DNA of 64,000 nucleotides from Leptospira bandrabouensis (GTDB lineage: Bacteria; Spirochaetota; Leptospiria; Leptospirales; Leptospiraceae): assembly GCF_004770905.1 (NCBI RefSeq), contig NZ_RQHT01000012.1:496001-560000 (forward strand), written 5' to 3'. The position numbers were made by a program, and so were the translations under genes. This document shows, in pieces, positions 1 to 7,476 of this stretch (position 1 is the first letter of the stretch; each line of letters begins with the position of its first letter). The notes under the pieces are model-generated. The model was not told the DNA's origin, did no database searches, and saw nothing but the letters and a program-made list of their open reading frames with translations.

Positions 1-1
1 A

Positions 2-73
2 GGGAAAAAACCCATGAAAGGATTTGAGTTTTTTAATGGGGCGCGGGTTTTAGCCGGAGAATCATTTACGTGA
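2..73 (+). CDS. fmt: Methionyl-tRNA formyltransferase, C-terminal end (partial)
   Basis: Only the last 23 codons are in the window. They read through a G-K-K-P-M-K-G-F-E-F-F-N-G-A-R stretch to a TGA. The GKxxMxxxEFxxGxR pattern is the usual end of Fmt, which formylates initiator Met-tRNA for translation start. The stop overlaps the GTG of the next gene by four bases (GTGA), so the two are probably translationally coupled. The call rests on a short tail plus the translation-rich context; the enzyme core is off the left edge. Confidence 0.6.
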   Translation, partial: GKKPMKGFEFFNGARVLAGESFT

Positions 74-1089
74 AAGAAAAGTTTCTAAAAATCCTACCTT
101 ACAGTGGTTATGTTCTATTTGTTAGTTTGGGACTCCTTGTTTTTTTTGTCGCAGCCTTTCTTGTGGTCGTAGTTCGAACCAAAGAAGAACAAAAGGTAAT
201 GATGCCTTATGTGATTGGCAAAAACTACATCGAGGTTCATAACGAATTACAAAGACTCCAACTCAAAGTCCGTTTAGAAACCCAAAGAATCCCTGAAAAA
301 ACAGATGGGATCATTCTTGCTCAATCCATTGATCCCGGTAAGGAAGTCGAAGCTGGATCCAAACTTTATCTGACAGTGAATATTGGATTTGATCGGGTGA
401 CCATTCCCGATGTCAAAGGACAAGATCTAAAACGTGCCAAAGCCATTTTAGAAAAGGTACTTTCTGGAGAAGTGTATGTCCCTTTACAAATTGGTGGGAT
501 CACCTATGTGCCTGCTGTGGGTGATGAACCCGCTGATACGATCATTGACCAAATTCCTGCTCCTGGAAAAGAAACTCATTCCGGAGAAAAAATTTACCTA
601 CTTGTTACAGAACCAAATATAGAAAAAAAATCCACCCAATCGGCAAATGAACCATTGGATTCCACAAAATTTGTGGGAACTCCTGTTCCTTTTTTAGTCG
701 ATTTTTTACAAAGAAAGAAAATCCCTTATCGAATTAAAGAAGCCACCAAACCAGAGTTTCGTGAAGAACATGGTCTTACTTCTACCTTTGAATTAAAACC
801 TACCGGTGCGGAAGTGGGTGCTTTCTTTTTGAAACCTTCTGAAACTTTTGTTCAAGATTATGAATTTTTGGAATATGAAGTGGATGATGATGATCTTTAC
901 TCAGCAAAAATCACTTATACAAAACCTGGGGATGATACAGAAATCGAAAAAGAAATTTTCACCAACCAAAAACTAAATGAAGATGAACCAGTTCGATTTC
1001 TCATCCATCGAGCCGGGAATGTAAAGGTTACACTTTTCGGTAAAGAAACCGGTGTGGCCAAGGTTTGGAAATTAAAGGGAACTTATTAA
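70..1089 (+). CDS. Membrane-anchored PASTA domain protein
   Basis: A protein of 339 residues with one membrane segment at about residues 13-36 after a short basic cytoplasmic tail. Two clear PASTA repeats follow (about 45-105 and 110-182), each with the P-x-V/x-I-G and Q-x-P-x-P-G-x-x-x-x-x-G hallmarks. A weaker third repeat-like stretch begins near residue 200 and the C-terminal 100 residues are unassigned. PASTA domains bind peptidoglycan fragments or beta-lactams in Ser/Thr kinases and PBPs. No kinase or transpeptidase domain is present here, so it is a stand-alone envelope sensor or scaffold. The GTG start overlaps the fmt stop, and rpe follows after one base, so these genes form an operon. 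Confidence 0.85.
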   Translation: MKEKFLKILPYSGYVLFVSLGLLVFFVAAFLVVVVRTKEEQKVMMPYVIGKNYIEVHNELQRLQLKVRLETQRIPEKTDGIILAQSIDPGKEVEAGSKLYLTVNIGFDRVTIPDVKGQDLKRAKAILEKVLSGEVYVPLQIGGITYVPAVGDEPADTIIDQIPAPGKETHSGEKIYLLVTEPNIEKKSTQSANEPLDSTKFVGTPVPFLVDFLQRKKIPYRIKEATKPEFREEHGLTSTFELKPTGAEVGAFFLKPSETFVQDYEFLEYEVDDDDLYSAKITYTKPGDDTEIEKEIFTNQKLNEDEPVRFLIHRAGNVKVTLFGKETGVAKVWKLKGTY

Positions 1090-1090
1090 T

Positions 1091-1753
1091 ATGAAAATTT
1101 CAGCATCGATCCTTGCTGCAAAACTTACGGGACTCTCAGCGGAGCTTCCGACTTACAAACAAGAAAATATCGACCTCATTCACATTGATGTGATGGACGG
1201 AAACTTTGTCCCGCAAATCTCTTTTGGGGAAGCCTTTACAAAAGAAGTCAAATCACATACCCAAATTCCTTTGGATGTACATTTGATGGTGAGTAACCCA
1301 GAACTCCACGTTCCCAAATACTTTGAGCTCAATCCTTATTGTATCACTTTCCATATTGAAACCACAAACTTCTCTGTAAGACTAGCAGAAGAGATCCGAA
1401 AAGCAGGAATCAAAGTGGGGGTCTCTCTCAATCCCCAAACTCCACCGGAATCCATATCCCAAATCCTTCCGTATTTGGATCTTGTTTTACTCATGACTGT
1501 GGACCCTGGATTTTACGGGCAGTCCTTTGTAAAATCAGGATTTGAAAAGATCGCAGCAGTGCGTAAACTCACGAAACCCTATAATATCGAACTAGAAGTG
1601 GATGGGGGAGTAAATGAATCCAATATAGAGGAGCTTGCCAAACTCGGTGTGGACATTACGGTAGTGGGATCTGGTCTCTATAAAACAGGAGATCCGAACG
1701 CACAGGGCAAAAAATTAAAAGAACTCGCTGCAAGTGCTAGAACTCGCTCTTGA
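1091..1753 (+). CDS. rpe: Ribulose-phosphate 3-epimerase
   Basis: A 220-residue TIM-barrel epimerase interconverting ribulose 5-phosphate and xylulose 5-phosphate in the pentose phosphate pathway. Family residues are visible: Ser7 after the first strand, [11 protein letters not shown] at 31-41 (metal-binding His31, catalytic Asp33), DVHLMV near 64, [10 protein letters not shown] in the middle, and a second catalytic Asp in VDGG. The phosphate-binding VVGSGLY segment is near the C-terminus. The length is normal for the family. It starts one base after the PASTA gene and ends in a segment containing TTGACA, just before the ribosomal block. Confidence 0.95.
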   Translation: MKISASILAAKLTGLSAELPTYKQENIDLIHIDVMDGNFVPQISFGEAFTKEVKSHTQIPLDVHLMVSNPELHVPKYFELNPYCITFHIETTNFSVRLAEEIRKAGIKVGVSLNPQTPPESISQILPYLDLVLLMTVDPGFYGQSFVKSGFEKIAAVRKLTKPYNIELEVDGGVNESNIEELAKLGVDITVVGSGLYKTGDPNAQGKKLKELAASARTRS

Positions 1754-1800
1754 CAGATCGTCCTTATTTAAAAAACTCGCTATAAAAGGGGTATTTTTCC

Positions 1801-2058
1801 TTGGTTAAATTAAGATTACAAAGAACGGGAACAAAAGCAGACCCGCACTATCGCATTGTAGCAGCAGACATCCGTGCTCCACGTGACGGAAAGTTCATTG
1901 AAGCGATTGGACATTTTCATCCATCTACTTCTTCTGTGAAAAAAGCAACTTTCAACGAAGAAAAAACTCTTTCTTGGTTAAAAAAAGGTGCTCAACCTAC
2001 TGATACAGTTCTTGCTCTTTTGAAAAAAGACGACGTTTGGTCAAAATTCAAAGGTTAA
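1801..2058 (+). CDS. rpsP: 30S ribosomal protein S16
   Basis: 85 residues beginning [20 protein letters not shown], which matches S16, a small-subunit protein needed for 30S assembly. The start is TTG, supported because it gives the exact family N-terminus and because AAAAGGGG lies about 10 bases upstream. It opens the classic rpsP-khpA-rimM-trmD-rplS order. The 47 bases upstream contain a TTGACA and a TATAAA, but 25 bases apart, so they do not form a normal sigma-70 pair. Confidence 0.96.
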   Translation: MVKLRLQRTGTKADPHYRIVAADIRAPRDGKFIEAIGHFHPSTSSVKKATFNEEKTLSWLKKGAQPTDTVLALLKKDDVWSKFKG

Positions 2059-2065
2059 TTGATAC

Positions 2066-2296
2066 ATGGAATCCTTAGTTCGTTATATCGTTACATCTCT
2101 CGTTGACCAACCAGAACAAGTGGCTGTCAACCAAGTCCCCGGAGAGGAAGAAACAGTGATCGAACTTCGGGTAGCACCAAAAGACCTAGGGAAGGTGATC
2201 GGAAAAAACGGAAGGATTGCAAAATCTTTACGTACTGTTTTACAAGCAGCCGGAACCAAACAAGGCAAAAACTATACTTTAGAAATTGTCGACTAA
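2066..2296 (+). CDS. khpA: KH-domain RNA-binding protein
   Basis: 76 residues that are essentially one KH domain. The [18 protein letters not shown] stretch carries the I-G-x-N-G form of the GxxG RNA-binding loop. KhpA/YlqC proteins bind many RNAs and in Gram-positive bacteria pair with KhpB; the target in this organism is unknown. It lies seven bases after rpsP and overlaps the start of rimM by 11 bases, the position ylqC takes in Bacillus. Confidence 0.9.
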   Translation: MESLVRYIVTSLVDQPEQVAVNQVPGEEETVIELRVAPKDLGKVIGKNGRIAKSLRTVLQAAGTKQGKNYTLEIVD

Positions 2297-2822
2297 ACCA
2301 AGTTTAGTGAAAGTGGGGGTCATTGGATCCTCACATGGAATCAAAGGGTTCATCAAAGTTTTCACTGAAGGTGATACCTTAAATTCCGTCAAACCACCGT
2401 TTACCTGTACCGTCGAAGACCCTCGGGGAAATCAGTCTACCATCCAAATTGAGGAAATCAAACCTAACGGAAATCATTTCCTAGTCAAACTAAAAGGTTT
2501 TGAAACTCCGGAAACTGTCATCAAATACCGTGGATTCTCTTTATTATGGAAAAGGGAAGATTTACCGAAACCCACCGAAGGCGAAATTTACACCGAAGAT
2601 TTAGTCGGCCTTCTTGCCATTTCCAAAGAAACGAGCCAATCGCTGCATTATGTTGTGACCCAAGTCATAGACAACCCAGCGCATCCTATTTTAGAACTAA
2701 AACCAAAATCAGGCGAAGGCGAAACAATCCTCATTCCTTTTCTCAACCGGTTTGTCGGTGATTGGAATTTAGAATCCAAAACCTTAGAAATCATTCATTG
2801 GGAGCAGTGGTTTGAAGTTTAA
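2286..2822 (+). CDS. rimM: 16S rRNA processing protein RimM
   Basis: 178 residues. The N-terminal RimM barrel begins [16 protein letters not shown], and the C-terminal PRC-like domain holds [10 protein letters not shown] and the [10 protein letters not shown] segment. RimM helps mature the 30S head and contacts S19. The TTG at 2286 overlaps khpA; a GTG at 2307 is an alternative that would remove seven residues, and neither has a strong ribosome binding site. The end overlaps trmD by 11 bases. Confidence 0.92.
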   Translation: MSTKPSLVKVGVIGSSHGIKGFIKVFTEGDTLNSVKPPFTCTVEDPRGNQSTIQIEEIKPNGNHFLVKLKGFETPETVIKYRGFSLLWKREDLPKPTEGEIYTEDLVGLLAISKETSQSLHYVVTQVIDNPAHPILELKPKSGEGETILIPFLNRFVGDWNLESKTLEIIHWEQWFEV

Positions 2823-3465
2823 TTTCATCACTCTTTTCCCAGAAAAAATTACCTCTTACTTTGATACAGGAATTCCAGGCAAAGCCGTAAAACAAGGGGT
2901 TGTGGAAATCAATACTGTCCACCTCCGTGACTTTGCGGATAACAAACACCAAAAGGTAGATGATACTATTTATGGTGGTGGACCAGGGATGCTTTTGCAA
3001 GTGGGACCCATTTACAGGGCTTTAGAATCTCTCGGAGAAAATAAAGGGAAGGTCATCCTCCTCAGTCCTTCAGGGGAACTGTTTAACCAGACTTTGGCCC
3101 GAGAGATTTTCGAATCTTCTGAGACTTTCACTTTGATTTCTGGATATTACGAAGGGGTCGACCATCGTGTCACGGAGCATTTAATTGACAGGGAAGTGGC
3201 CATTGGAAACTATGTTATTTCATCGGGGGATTTAGCTGCTCTCGTTGTTGCTGATTGCCTATCTCGGTTTGTTCCGGGATTTTTAGGAAAAGAAGAAAGC
3301 CTTCTCGAAGAATCGCACAATGAAACAGAAGAATTAGAATACCCTCAGTATACAAAACCCTATGATTTTATGGGTTGGACCGTTCCTGATGTGCTCCTCG
3401 GTGGACATCATGAAGAGATCCGGAAATGGCGGCAAAAAAACCGCAAAACAAGAAATCATTCTTAG
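2812..3465 (+). CDS. trmD: tRNA (guanine-N1-)-methyltransferase
   Basis: 217 residues, SPOUT fold. TrmD methylates G37 of tRNAs with G at position 36, preventing +1 frameshifting, with S-adenosylmethionine as donor. Visible family segments are [18 protein letters not shown], the knot loop [10 protein letters not shown] (usually G[RH]YEGxDERV), and [16 protein letters not shown]. The tail after KWRQK is shorter than in E. coli. The start is TTG. Its last 40 bases contain an ATG that could be mistaken for the start of rplS, but the better rplS start lies downstream. Confidence 0.94.
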   Translation: MKFNFITLFPEKITSYFDTGIPGKAVKQGVVEINTVHLRDFADNKHQKVDDTIYGGGPGMLLQVGPIYRALESLGENKGKVILLSPSGELFNQTLAREIFESSETFTLISGYYEGVDHRVTEHLIDREVAIGNYVISSGDLAALVVADCLSRFVPGFLGKEESLLEESHNETEELEYPQYTKPYDFMGWTVPDVLLGGHHEEIRKWRQKNRKTRNHS

Positions 3466-3473
3466 AGGAAGCC

Positions 3474-3911
3474 ATGAATCAGATTCTAGAAACAGCACTC
3501 GCAGGCGAAGCAAAGAACGAACTTAATTTCGAAATTGGTGATACTGTAAAAGTTCACTACAAAATCGTTGAATCTGGAAAAGAACGTGTTCAGGTTTACG
3601 AAGGTATTGTGATCTCCATTGCGAACAAATCACAAAGTAAAACCTTTACTGTAAGACGTGTGTCTTATGATATCGGAGTGGAAAGAATTTTCCCACTTCA
3701 TAGCCCGCGCATTGCAAAGATTGAACTCGTTCGTAAAGGATCTGTTCGTCGTGCGAAACTTTTCTATCTCCGTGATAAAAAAGGAAAAGCAGGACGTATC
3801 AAAGAAAGAAAAGGCGGACAAGCGATTGTTGCCAAAGACAAAAAGAGACAGGATGAGGCTTCTAAAGCCGCTCTTGCACAAGCAAAAGCTGCAGAAGCAC
3901 CTAGCGCATAA
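3474..3911 (+). CDS. rplS: 50S ribosomal protein L19
   Basis: 145 residues from ATG 3474, preceded by an excellent AGAGGAAGCC ribosome binding site. An in-frame ATG at 3426 would give 16 extra residues and overlap trmD, so the downstream start is preferred. The L19 core is clear: [44 protein letters not shown] and [18 protein letters not shown]19 sits at the 30S-50S interface. The 30 or so residues past KERK are an alanine- and lysine-rich extension not found in E. coli L19. Confidence 0.95.
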   Translation: MNQILETALAGEAKNELNFEIGDTVKVHYKIVESGKERVQVYEGIVISIANKSQSKTFTVRRVSYDIGVERIFPLHSPRIAKIELVRKGSVRRAKLFYLRDKKGKAGRIKERKGGQAIVAKDKKRQDEASKAALAQAKAAEAPSA

Positions 3912-3921
3912 TTTCTCTTGA

Positions 3922-3942
3922 AACGGTCGTCACTCGGCCGTT
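3922..3942 (+). terminator. Hairpin after rplS
   Basis: AACGGTCG pairs with CGGCCGTT (8 bp with one G-T wobble, loop TCACT), followed by CTTTCC rather than a real T-run. It may attenuate transcription between rplS and rnhB, or structure the rnhB leader. If rnhB starts at ATT 3911 this hairpin would be coding; if it starts at CTG 3968 it is leader. Confidence 0.4.
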
Positions 3943-3967
3943 CTTTCCTGAATTCCAAATCCCACAC

Positions 3968-4675
3968 CTGACCTGCTATTCTCTAGATGAAGCAGGTCGT
4001 GGTACGCTTGCTGGCCCCGTCTCTGTGGGTTGTGTTTCCTTTGATCTCCCTACCTTAGAGAAAATCAAAAATGGCGAAATCCTAAAAGGGCTTCGCGATT
4101 CTAAAAAAATTCCCGAACCCAAACGTCTGGAACTTAGAACAGAAATCCTAAAGTATGTAACATACTTTCGTGTGACGTTTGTTAGTGCCAAATTCATTGA
4201 TAAGTTTAATATCAACCAAGCCATTTTTTATGGGATGAACCGCTGTTTGCCGACAAACCCACAACCATTTGAATCCAAAACTACTGCGCATGAAAAATTA
4301 CATTTGTCCAATTCTACTTACGATGGAGAGGCAAATCGCAATGAAGACAAATGGTTAAATACTAAGGCTTATCTCCTCGCTGATGGAAATTATAAACTAA
4401 AAATTACTAAACCTATAGAAGGTTATTTCTCTCTTCCCAAAGGGGATGATTTAATTCCTTCTATTTCTGCGGCCTCCATCCTTGCCAAAACCTATAGAGA
4501 TGAATATATGGAAAAAATGGACTTAAAATACCCAGGTTATGGGTTTGCCAAACACAAAGGATACGGAACCGAAGAACATAGGGAGGCTCTTTTGAAACTT
4601 GGAATTTCTCCGATCCACAGGTTGAGTTTTTGTAAATTTCTCCGAAGAGAAGGGAGTGAGCCCTCTCTTTTCTAA
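3968..4675 (+). CDS. rnhB: Ribonuclease HII, noncanonical start
   Basis: RNase HII removes RNA from RNA-DNA hybrids and embedded ribonucleotides. The reading frame contains YSLDEAGRGTLAGPV (codons 3977-4021), the signature with catalytic Asp-Glu, then the ADGN segment, SAASILAKTYRDEY with the C-terminal catalytic Asp, and YGFAKHKGYGTEEH with HRLSF. The first canonical start in frame is GTG 4025, which lies after the catalytic DE and cannot be right. Upstream the frame is open to a TAG at 3902 with no ATG, GTG or TTG. The only candidates are CTG 3968 (chosen; gives about 235 residues), ATC 3959, ATT 3911 and ATA 3908. The extent is certain at the 3' end and uncertain at the 5' end. Confidence 0.88.
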   Translation: MTCYSLDEAGRGTLAGPVSVGCVSFDLPTLEKIKNGEILKGLRDSKKIPEPKRLELRTEILKYVTYFRVTFVSAKFIDKFNINQAIFYGMNRCLPTNPQPFESKTTAHEKLHLSNSTYDGEANRNEDKWLNTKAYLLADGNYKLKITKPIEGYFSLPKGDDLIPSISAASILAKTYRDEYMEKMDLKYPGYGFAKHKGYGTEEHREALLKLGISPIHRLSFCKFLRREGSEPSLF

Positions 4676-5318
4676 TTTCCATTCTCTCCCGCAAATTTTT
4701 TCTTTGGGAAAATTGACCCACCAGAGTAAGGATCACTTTTTCTCAAAAGAAACCAACAAATCCGGACAAGGGTTACTCCCTTTGGAAGGAAGTTATCCCA
4801 AGTCCAAAATAAGTGCCACACAAACAAACGATGGAAACCGTATGATTTCTCTTCTGGCAAAAGGTTCCGATCCGGAACTGCAAACCAATATAAGGAAAGT
4901 GGAAAATCGTTTTCGATGGTCTCAGTGGATCTCTACCCAATCTGAATCGAAAACATTTGAGGTTTCTGAATTAAAACCCATTTGGAATTACCTATTGGGG
5001 GAAACTGGATTTACCGATCTTCTTTCATTTTTGGATCCAGAGGCAAATGAATTTTTACAAATGGTGGTAGAACCGAAAAACAAAGGTTTGGTTCTCTATG
5101 TGTTTTGGGAATCCAAGGAGACTGGAGCCATGGGAATTCAGTTTCATTATGATCCTGAAAAAGAGAAACCGGTAATTGTTCATATCACAACAGAAACTTC
5201 CCTCGAAAACGAGAGTATTCGCAAATCATTATTAGGTCTTGTTCGGGACTTTCCCCAAATACAATCGGTGCAAATCGAAACCTGGAATGAAGACGCATTT
5301 AACGGAGATTACAGATGA
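4656..5318 (+). CDS. Uncharacterised protein in the ylqG (FliK-like) position
   Basis: 220 residues from GTG 4656, overlapping rnhB by 20 bases, with GAAGGGA close upstream. No signal peptide or membrane segment is visible. The C-terminal half (about 115-215) alternates short hydrophobic strands with charged turns, after a P-E-A-N-E-F-L-Q-M stretch. In Bacillus the gene between rnhB and the FlhB-like ylqH is ylqG, described as FliK-like. The same position here suggests a FliK-type partner of the FlhB-like protein that follows. This is inference from gene order and a loose pattern, not a recognised domain. Confidence 0.5.
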   Translation: MSPLFSNFHSLPQIFSLGKLTHQSKDHFFSKETNKSGQGLLPLEGSYPKSKISATQTNDGNRMISLLAKGSDPELQTNIRKVENRFRWSQWISTQSESKTFEVSELKPIWNYLLGETGFTDLLSFLDPEANEFLQMVVEPKNKGLVLYVFWESKETGAMGIQFHYDPEKEKPVIVHITTETSLENESIRKSLLGLVRDFPQIQSVQIETWNEDAFNGDYR

Positions 5319-5575
5319 AACAAAAGATGGCAGCTCTTGCCTATGATCCAACCCGGAATGTGGCACCGAAACTTGTGGCTAAGGCAGAGGGGAGGTTTGC
5401 TGAAAATTTGATTCGGCTTGCCAAAGAGTCGGGAGTTTTAGTCATTCGAGATGAAATGATGATACAAACCTTAGATCATCTCCCTAATGGAAAAGAAATT
5501 CCCAGGGAATTGTATGAAGCCGTAGCTTCAGTGTTTCGAATCCTTGTTTTAGAGAGACAAAAGAAAAACAATTGA
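5315..5575 (+). CDS. Orphan FlhB/YscU C-terminal-domain protein
   Basis: 86 residues matching only the cytoplasmic tail of FlhB, the export switch of flagellar and type III secretion systems: AYDPTRNVAPKLVAKAEGRF, then AENLIRLAKESGVLVIRDEM and the PRELYEAVASVFRIL end. The membrane part and the NPTH self-cleavage site are absent. Such FlhX/YlqH proteins occur in many flagellated bacteria and can substitute for the FlhB tail in some. ATG 5315 overlaps the previous stop (ATGA), which supports a functional pair with the upstream gene. Confidence 0.85.
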   Translation: MKQKMAALAYDPTRNVAPKLVAKAEGRFAENLIRLAKESGVLVIRDEMMIQTLDHLPNGKEIPRELYEAVASVFRILVLERQKKNN

Positions 5576-5609
5576 TGTTTCTACGCTTCTTACTAGGATT
5601 TACGCAATT

Positions 5610-6797
5610 ATGCGGAAAATCTCCATACGTGACTTAGAACCTGGATCCAAGTTCACAAAGTCAATTTATTTGGATAAAGATACTGTTTTTGTTGGTGCCG
5701 ACCAACCGATCACACAACAAGACTTAGACCGTTTGGTCCAATTTGGAATCACCTTTGTTTTAACCGATGGAGAAAAGGTTACGGCCGATGGACAGGATAA
5801 AACTTCTGCAGGGGCCGGGCCTGGTTACTTCGATACCAACTTACCTTTTTACCAAGATGATGAAAACTCCACTCGCTATAAATATCTATTGGAAAAAGCC
5901 AATACCGCTAAGGTCGAGTTTAACGCTGTATTTAAAGATTGTTTTGATTTAGTTCAAAAAACTTATCGTTCTGCATCTGAGGGTCGTTATACGGAAATTA
6001 GGGAATTTAGAGAAATTGCGGAACGTATCGCAGACCATACAAAAGCAAACTCCCAAATTTCCATTTTACTTTTATCCCATTCTCATTCAGGTTATTATTT
6101 ATACACTCATATTTGTTATGCGACATTTTTTTCAGTGATGCTTGGAAACTTTTTAGAGTTTTCCAGACCCAAACTGATCGATTTGGCCTTGGCTTCACTT
6201 TTTGCCGACATTGGTATGGTAACAGTACCTGAAGAAGTATCCGAGAAAAAAGGTGCCCTTTCTGAATTAGATTTAAAAACTATCAAACGCCATCCTGTGA
6301 CTGGTTACCAAATTCTCACCCAAAGGTTAAAATTAAAAAACTCACTCGCCATTGTTGCTCTCCAACACCATGAAGCGGTGGACGGATCCGGGTATCCGCA
6401 GCGAATTCTTGCCAACCAAATTGAAGAACTCACCAAAGTGTTTATGATCGGTGACCAATTTGCTGCCATGATCCATCCAAGACCGTACAGACAGGCTGTG
6501 TTACCTTATGAAGCAATGAAGATTATGATCAGTGAAAACGTGAACCGTTTTGATTTAAAAATGGTTAGGTTATTCTTAAATAAACTTTCTATGTTTCCTG
6601 TGGGGTCCGGTGTGGTTCTTTCTGACCTAAGAATGGGTATGGTCATTGAATCAAATAAAGACAAACCACTTCGTCCCGTTATTCGAGTCACAAAAGATGC
6701 TGAAGGAAAACGCCTCAAACATCTAGAATTTGTGGATCTCATGAAAGACCTCAATCTCTACATCCAACAAGCAATTCCATTTTCACAGATTTACTGA
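5610..6797 (+). CDS. HD-GYP domain protein with a degenerate HD site
   Basis: 395 residues. The N-terminal 55 residues resemble the usual lead-in of HD-GYP proteins. The HD-GYP domain spans about 150-320: LFADIGMVTVP at 197-207, His228, HHE at 253-255 and GYP at 261-263. HD-GYP enzymes hydrolyse cyclic di-GMP. Here the canonical LLHDIGK is LFADIGM, so the metal-binding His of HD is Ala199 and the Lys is Met203, while the HHE and GYP parts are intact. It may therefore bind without hydrolysing, or use an altered metal site. It lies between the flagellar-export-like pair and yraN. Confidence 0.85.
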   Translation: MRKISIRDLEPGSKFTKSIYLDKDTVFVGADQPITQQDLDRLVQFGITFVLTDGEKVTADGQDKTSAGAGPGYFDTNLPFYQDDENSTRYKYLLEKANTAKVEFNAVFKDCFDLVQKTYRSASEGRYTEIREFREIAERIADHTKANSQISILLLSHSHSGYYLYTHICYATFFSVMLGNFLEFSRPKLIDLALASLFADIGMVTVPEEVSEKKGALSELDLKTIKRHPVTGYQILTQRLKLKNSLAIVALQHHEAVDGSGYPQRILANQIEELTKVFMIGDQFAAMIHPRPYRQAVLPYEAMKIMISENVNRFDLKMVRLFLNKLSMFPVGSGVVLSDLRMGMVIESNKDKPLRPVIRVTKDAEGKRLKHLEFVDLMKDLNLYIQQAIPFSQIY

Positions 6798-6823
6798 TCC
6801 TTTCTCATTTGGAGATCTGCGAT

Positions 6824-7171
6824 ATGCGGAAAAAAACGGATCTAGGTCGGTCGGGAGAAGATTTGGCAGCGGAATTTTTGGATTCATTGGGTCATACCAT
6901 CCTCTTTCGTAATTTCAGAAAATCATTTGGGGAATTAGACATAATTAGCCTCGAGAACGATTCACTTCATTGTTCTGAAGTGAAAACATGGGACATGCGC
7001 AGTGGATTTCATCCTTTAGAATGTTTTCATGAGACAAAACGCAAAAGAATGCGGAAGGTATATTACTATTTACTAAAAGAAGTTCCTGCCTTTTGCCACC
7101 TAACACCTTCGTTTAATTTGATCCATATCACTGAAAAAAAGGAAGTTCGTTTTTATTCGTCAATCTTCTAA
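6824..7171 (+). CDS. yraN: YraN family (UPF0102) endonuclease-fold protein
   Basis: 115 residues from ATG 6824, which has GGAG six bases upstream; a TTG at 6809 is a less likely start. LGRSGEDLAAEFLDSLGHTI, FRNFRKSFGELDII and SEVKT give the G-E-x-D...E-V-K layout of the restriction-endonuclease-like fold. The biochemical role of YraN is unsettled; it commonly sits beside rnhB, comM and dprA, as here. Confidence 0.88.
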   Translation: MRKKTDLGRSGEDLAAEFLDSLGHTILFRNFRKSFGELDIISLENDSLHCSEVKTWDMRSGFHPLECFHETKRKRMRKVYYYLLKEVPAFCHLTPSFNLIHITEKKEVRFYSSIF

Positions 7172-7275
7172 AATACTTCATCAAGGGATTTTTGTACTGG
7201 GCCGATTGGTTTTGTATCCCTAAAGGGAAAACGCTCTCAAGGATGAGGGTTTGATTGTTACAAGGAAGTAACCGT

Positions 7276-7476
7276 ATGAGTCAATTTAGTATTTTTGGGA
7301 ATTTGGCAGAAACCGACGAATTTGGTCCAGATCCGGTTTTACTCCGGAAAAGGGGAATGGCCTCAACCGTTCAGAAAAAATTCGAAAATTACAAAAAAAA
7401 GATCGATGATCCAGCTTACATGGATTATGCGATTAATAAAATCGCGATGGAGATTTCGCATTTTATTTCGAAGTAA
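7276..7476 (+). CDS. Small uncharacterised protein
   Basis: 66 residues from ATG 7276, chosen over TTG 7255 because AAGGAAG lies eight bases upstream. Mixed charged composition; no signal or membrane segment. The middle is lysine-rich and helical-looking, and the end is A-M-E-I-S-H-F. I do not recognise the family. The gene ends immediately before the convergent comM-like gene, with no space for a terminator. Confidence 0.6.
   Translation: MSQFSIFGNLAETDEFGPDPVLLRKRGMASTVQKKFENYKKKIDDPAYMDYAINKIAMEISHFISK

Noticed and set aside
1750..1786. TTGACA and TATAAA before rpsP as a sigma-70 promoter
   Set aside because: The spacing is 25 bases, well outside the usual 16-18, and no better -10 is seen at the right distance.
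4025..4675. RNase HII starting at GTG 4025
   Set aside because: It would remove the catalytic Asp-Glu of DEAGRG, which is clearly encoded in frame just upstream.
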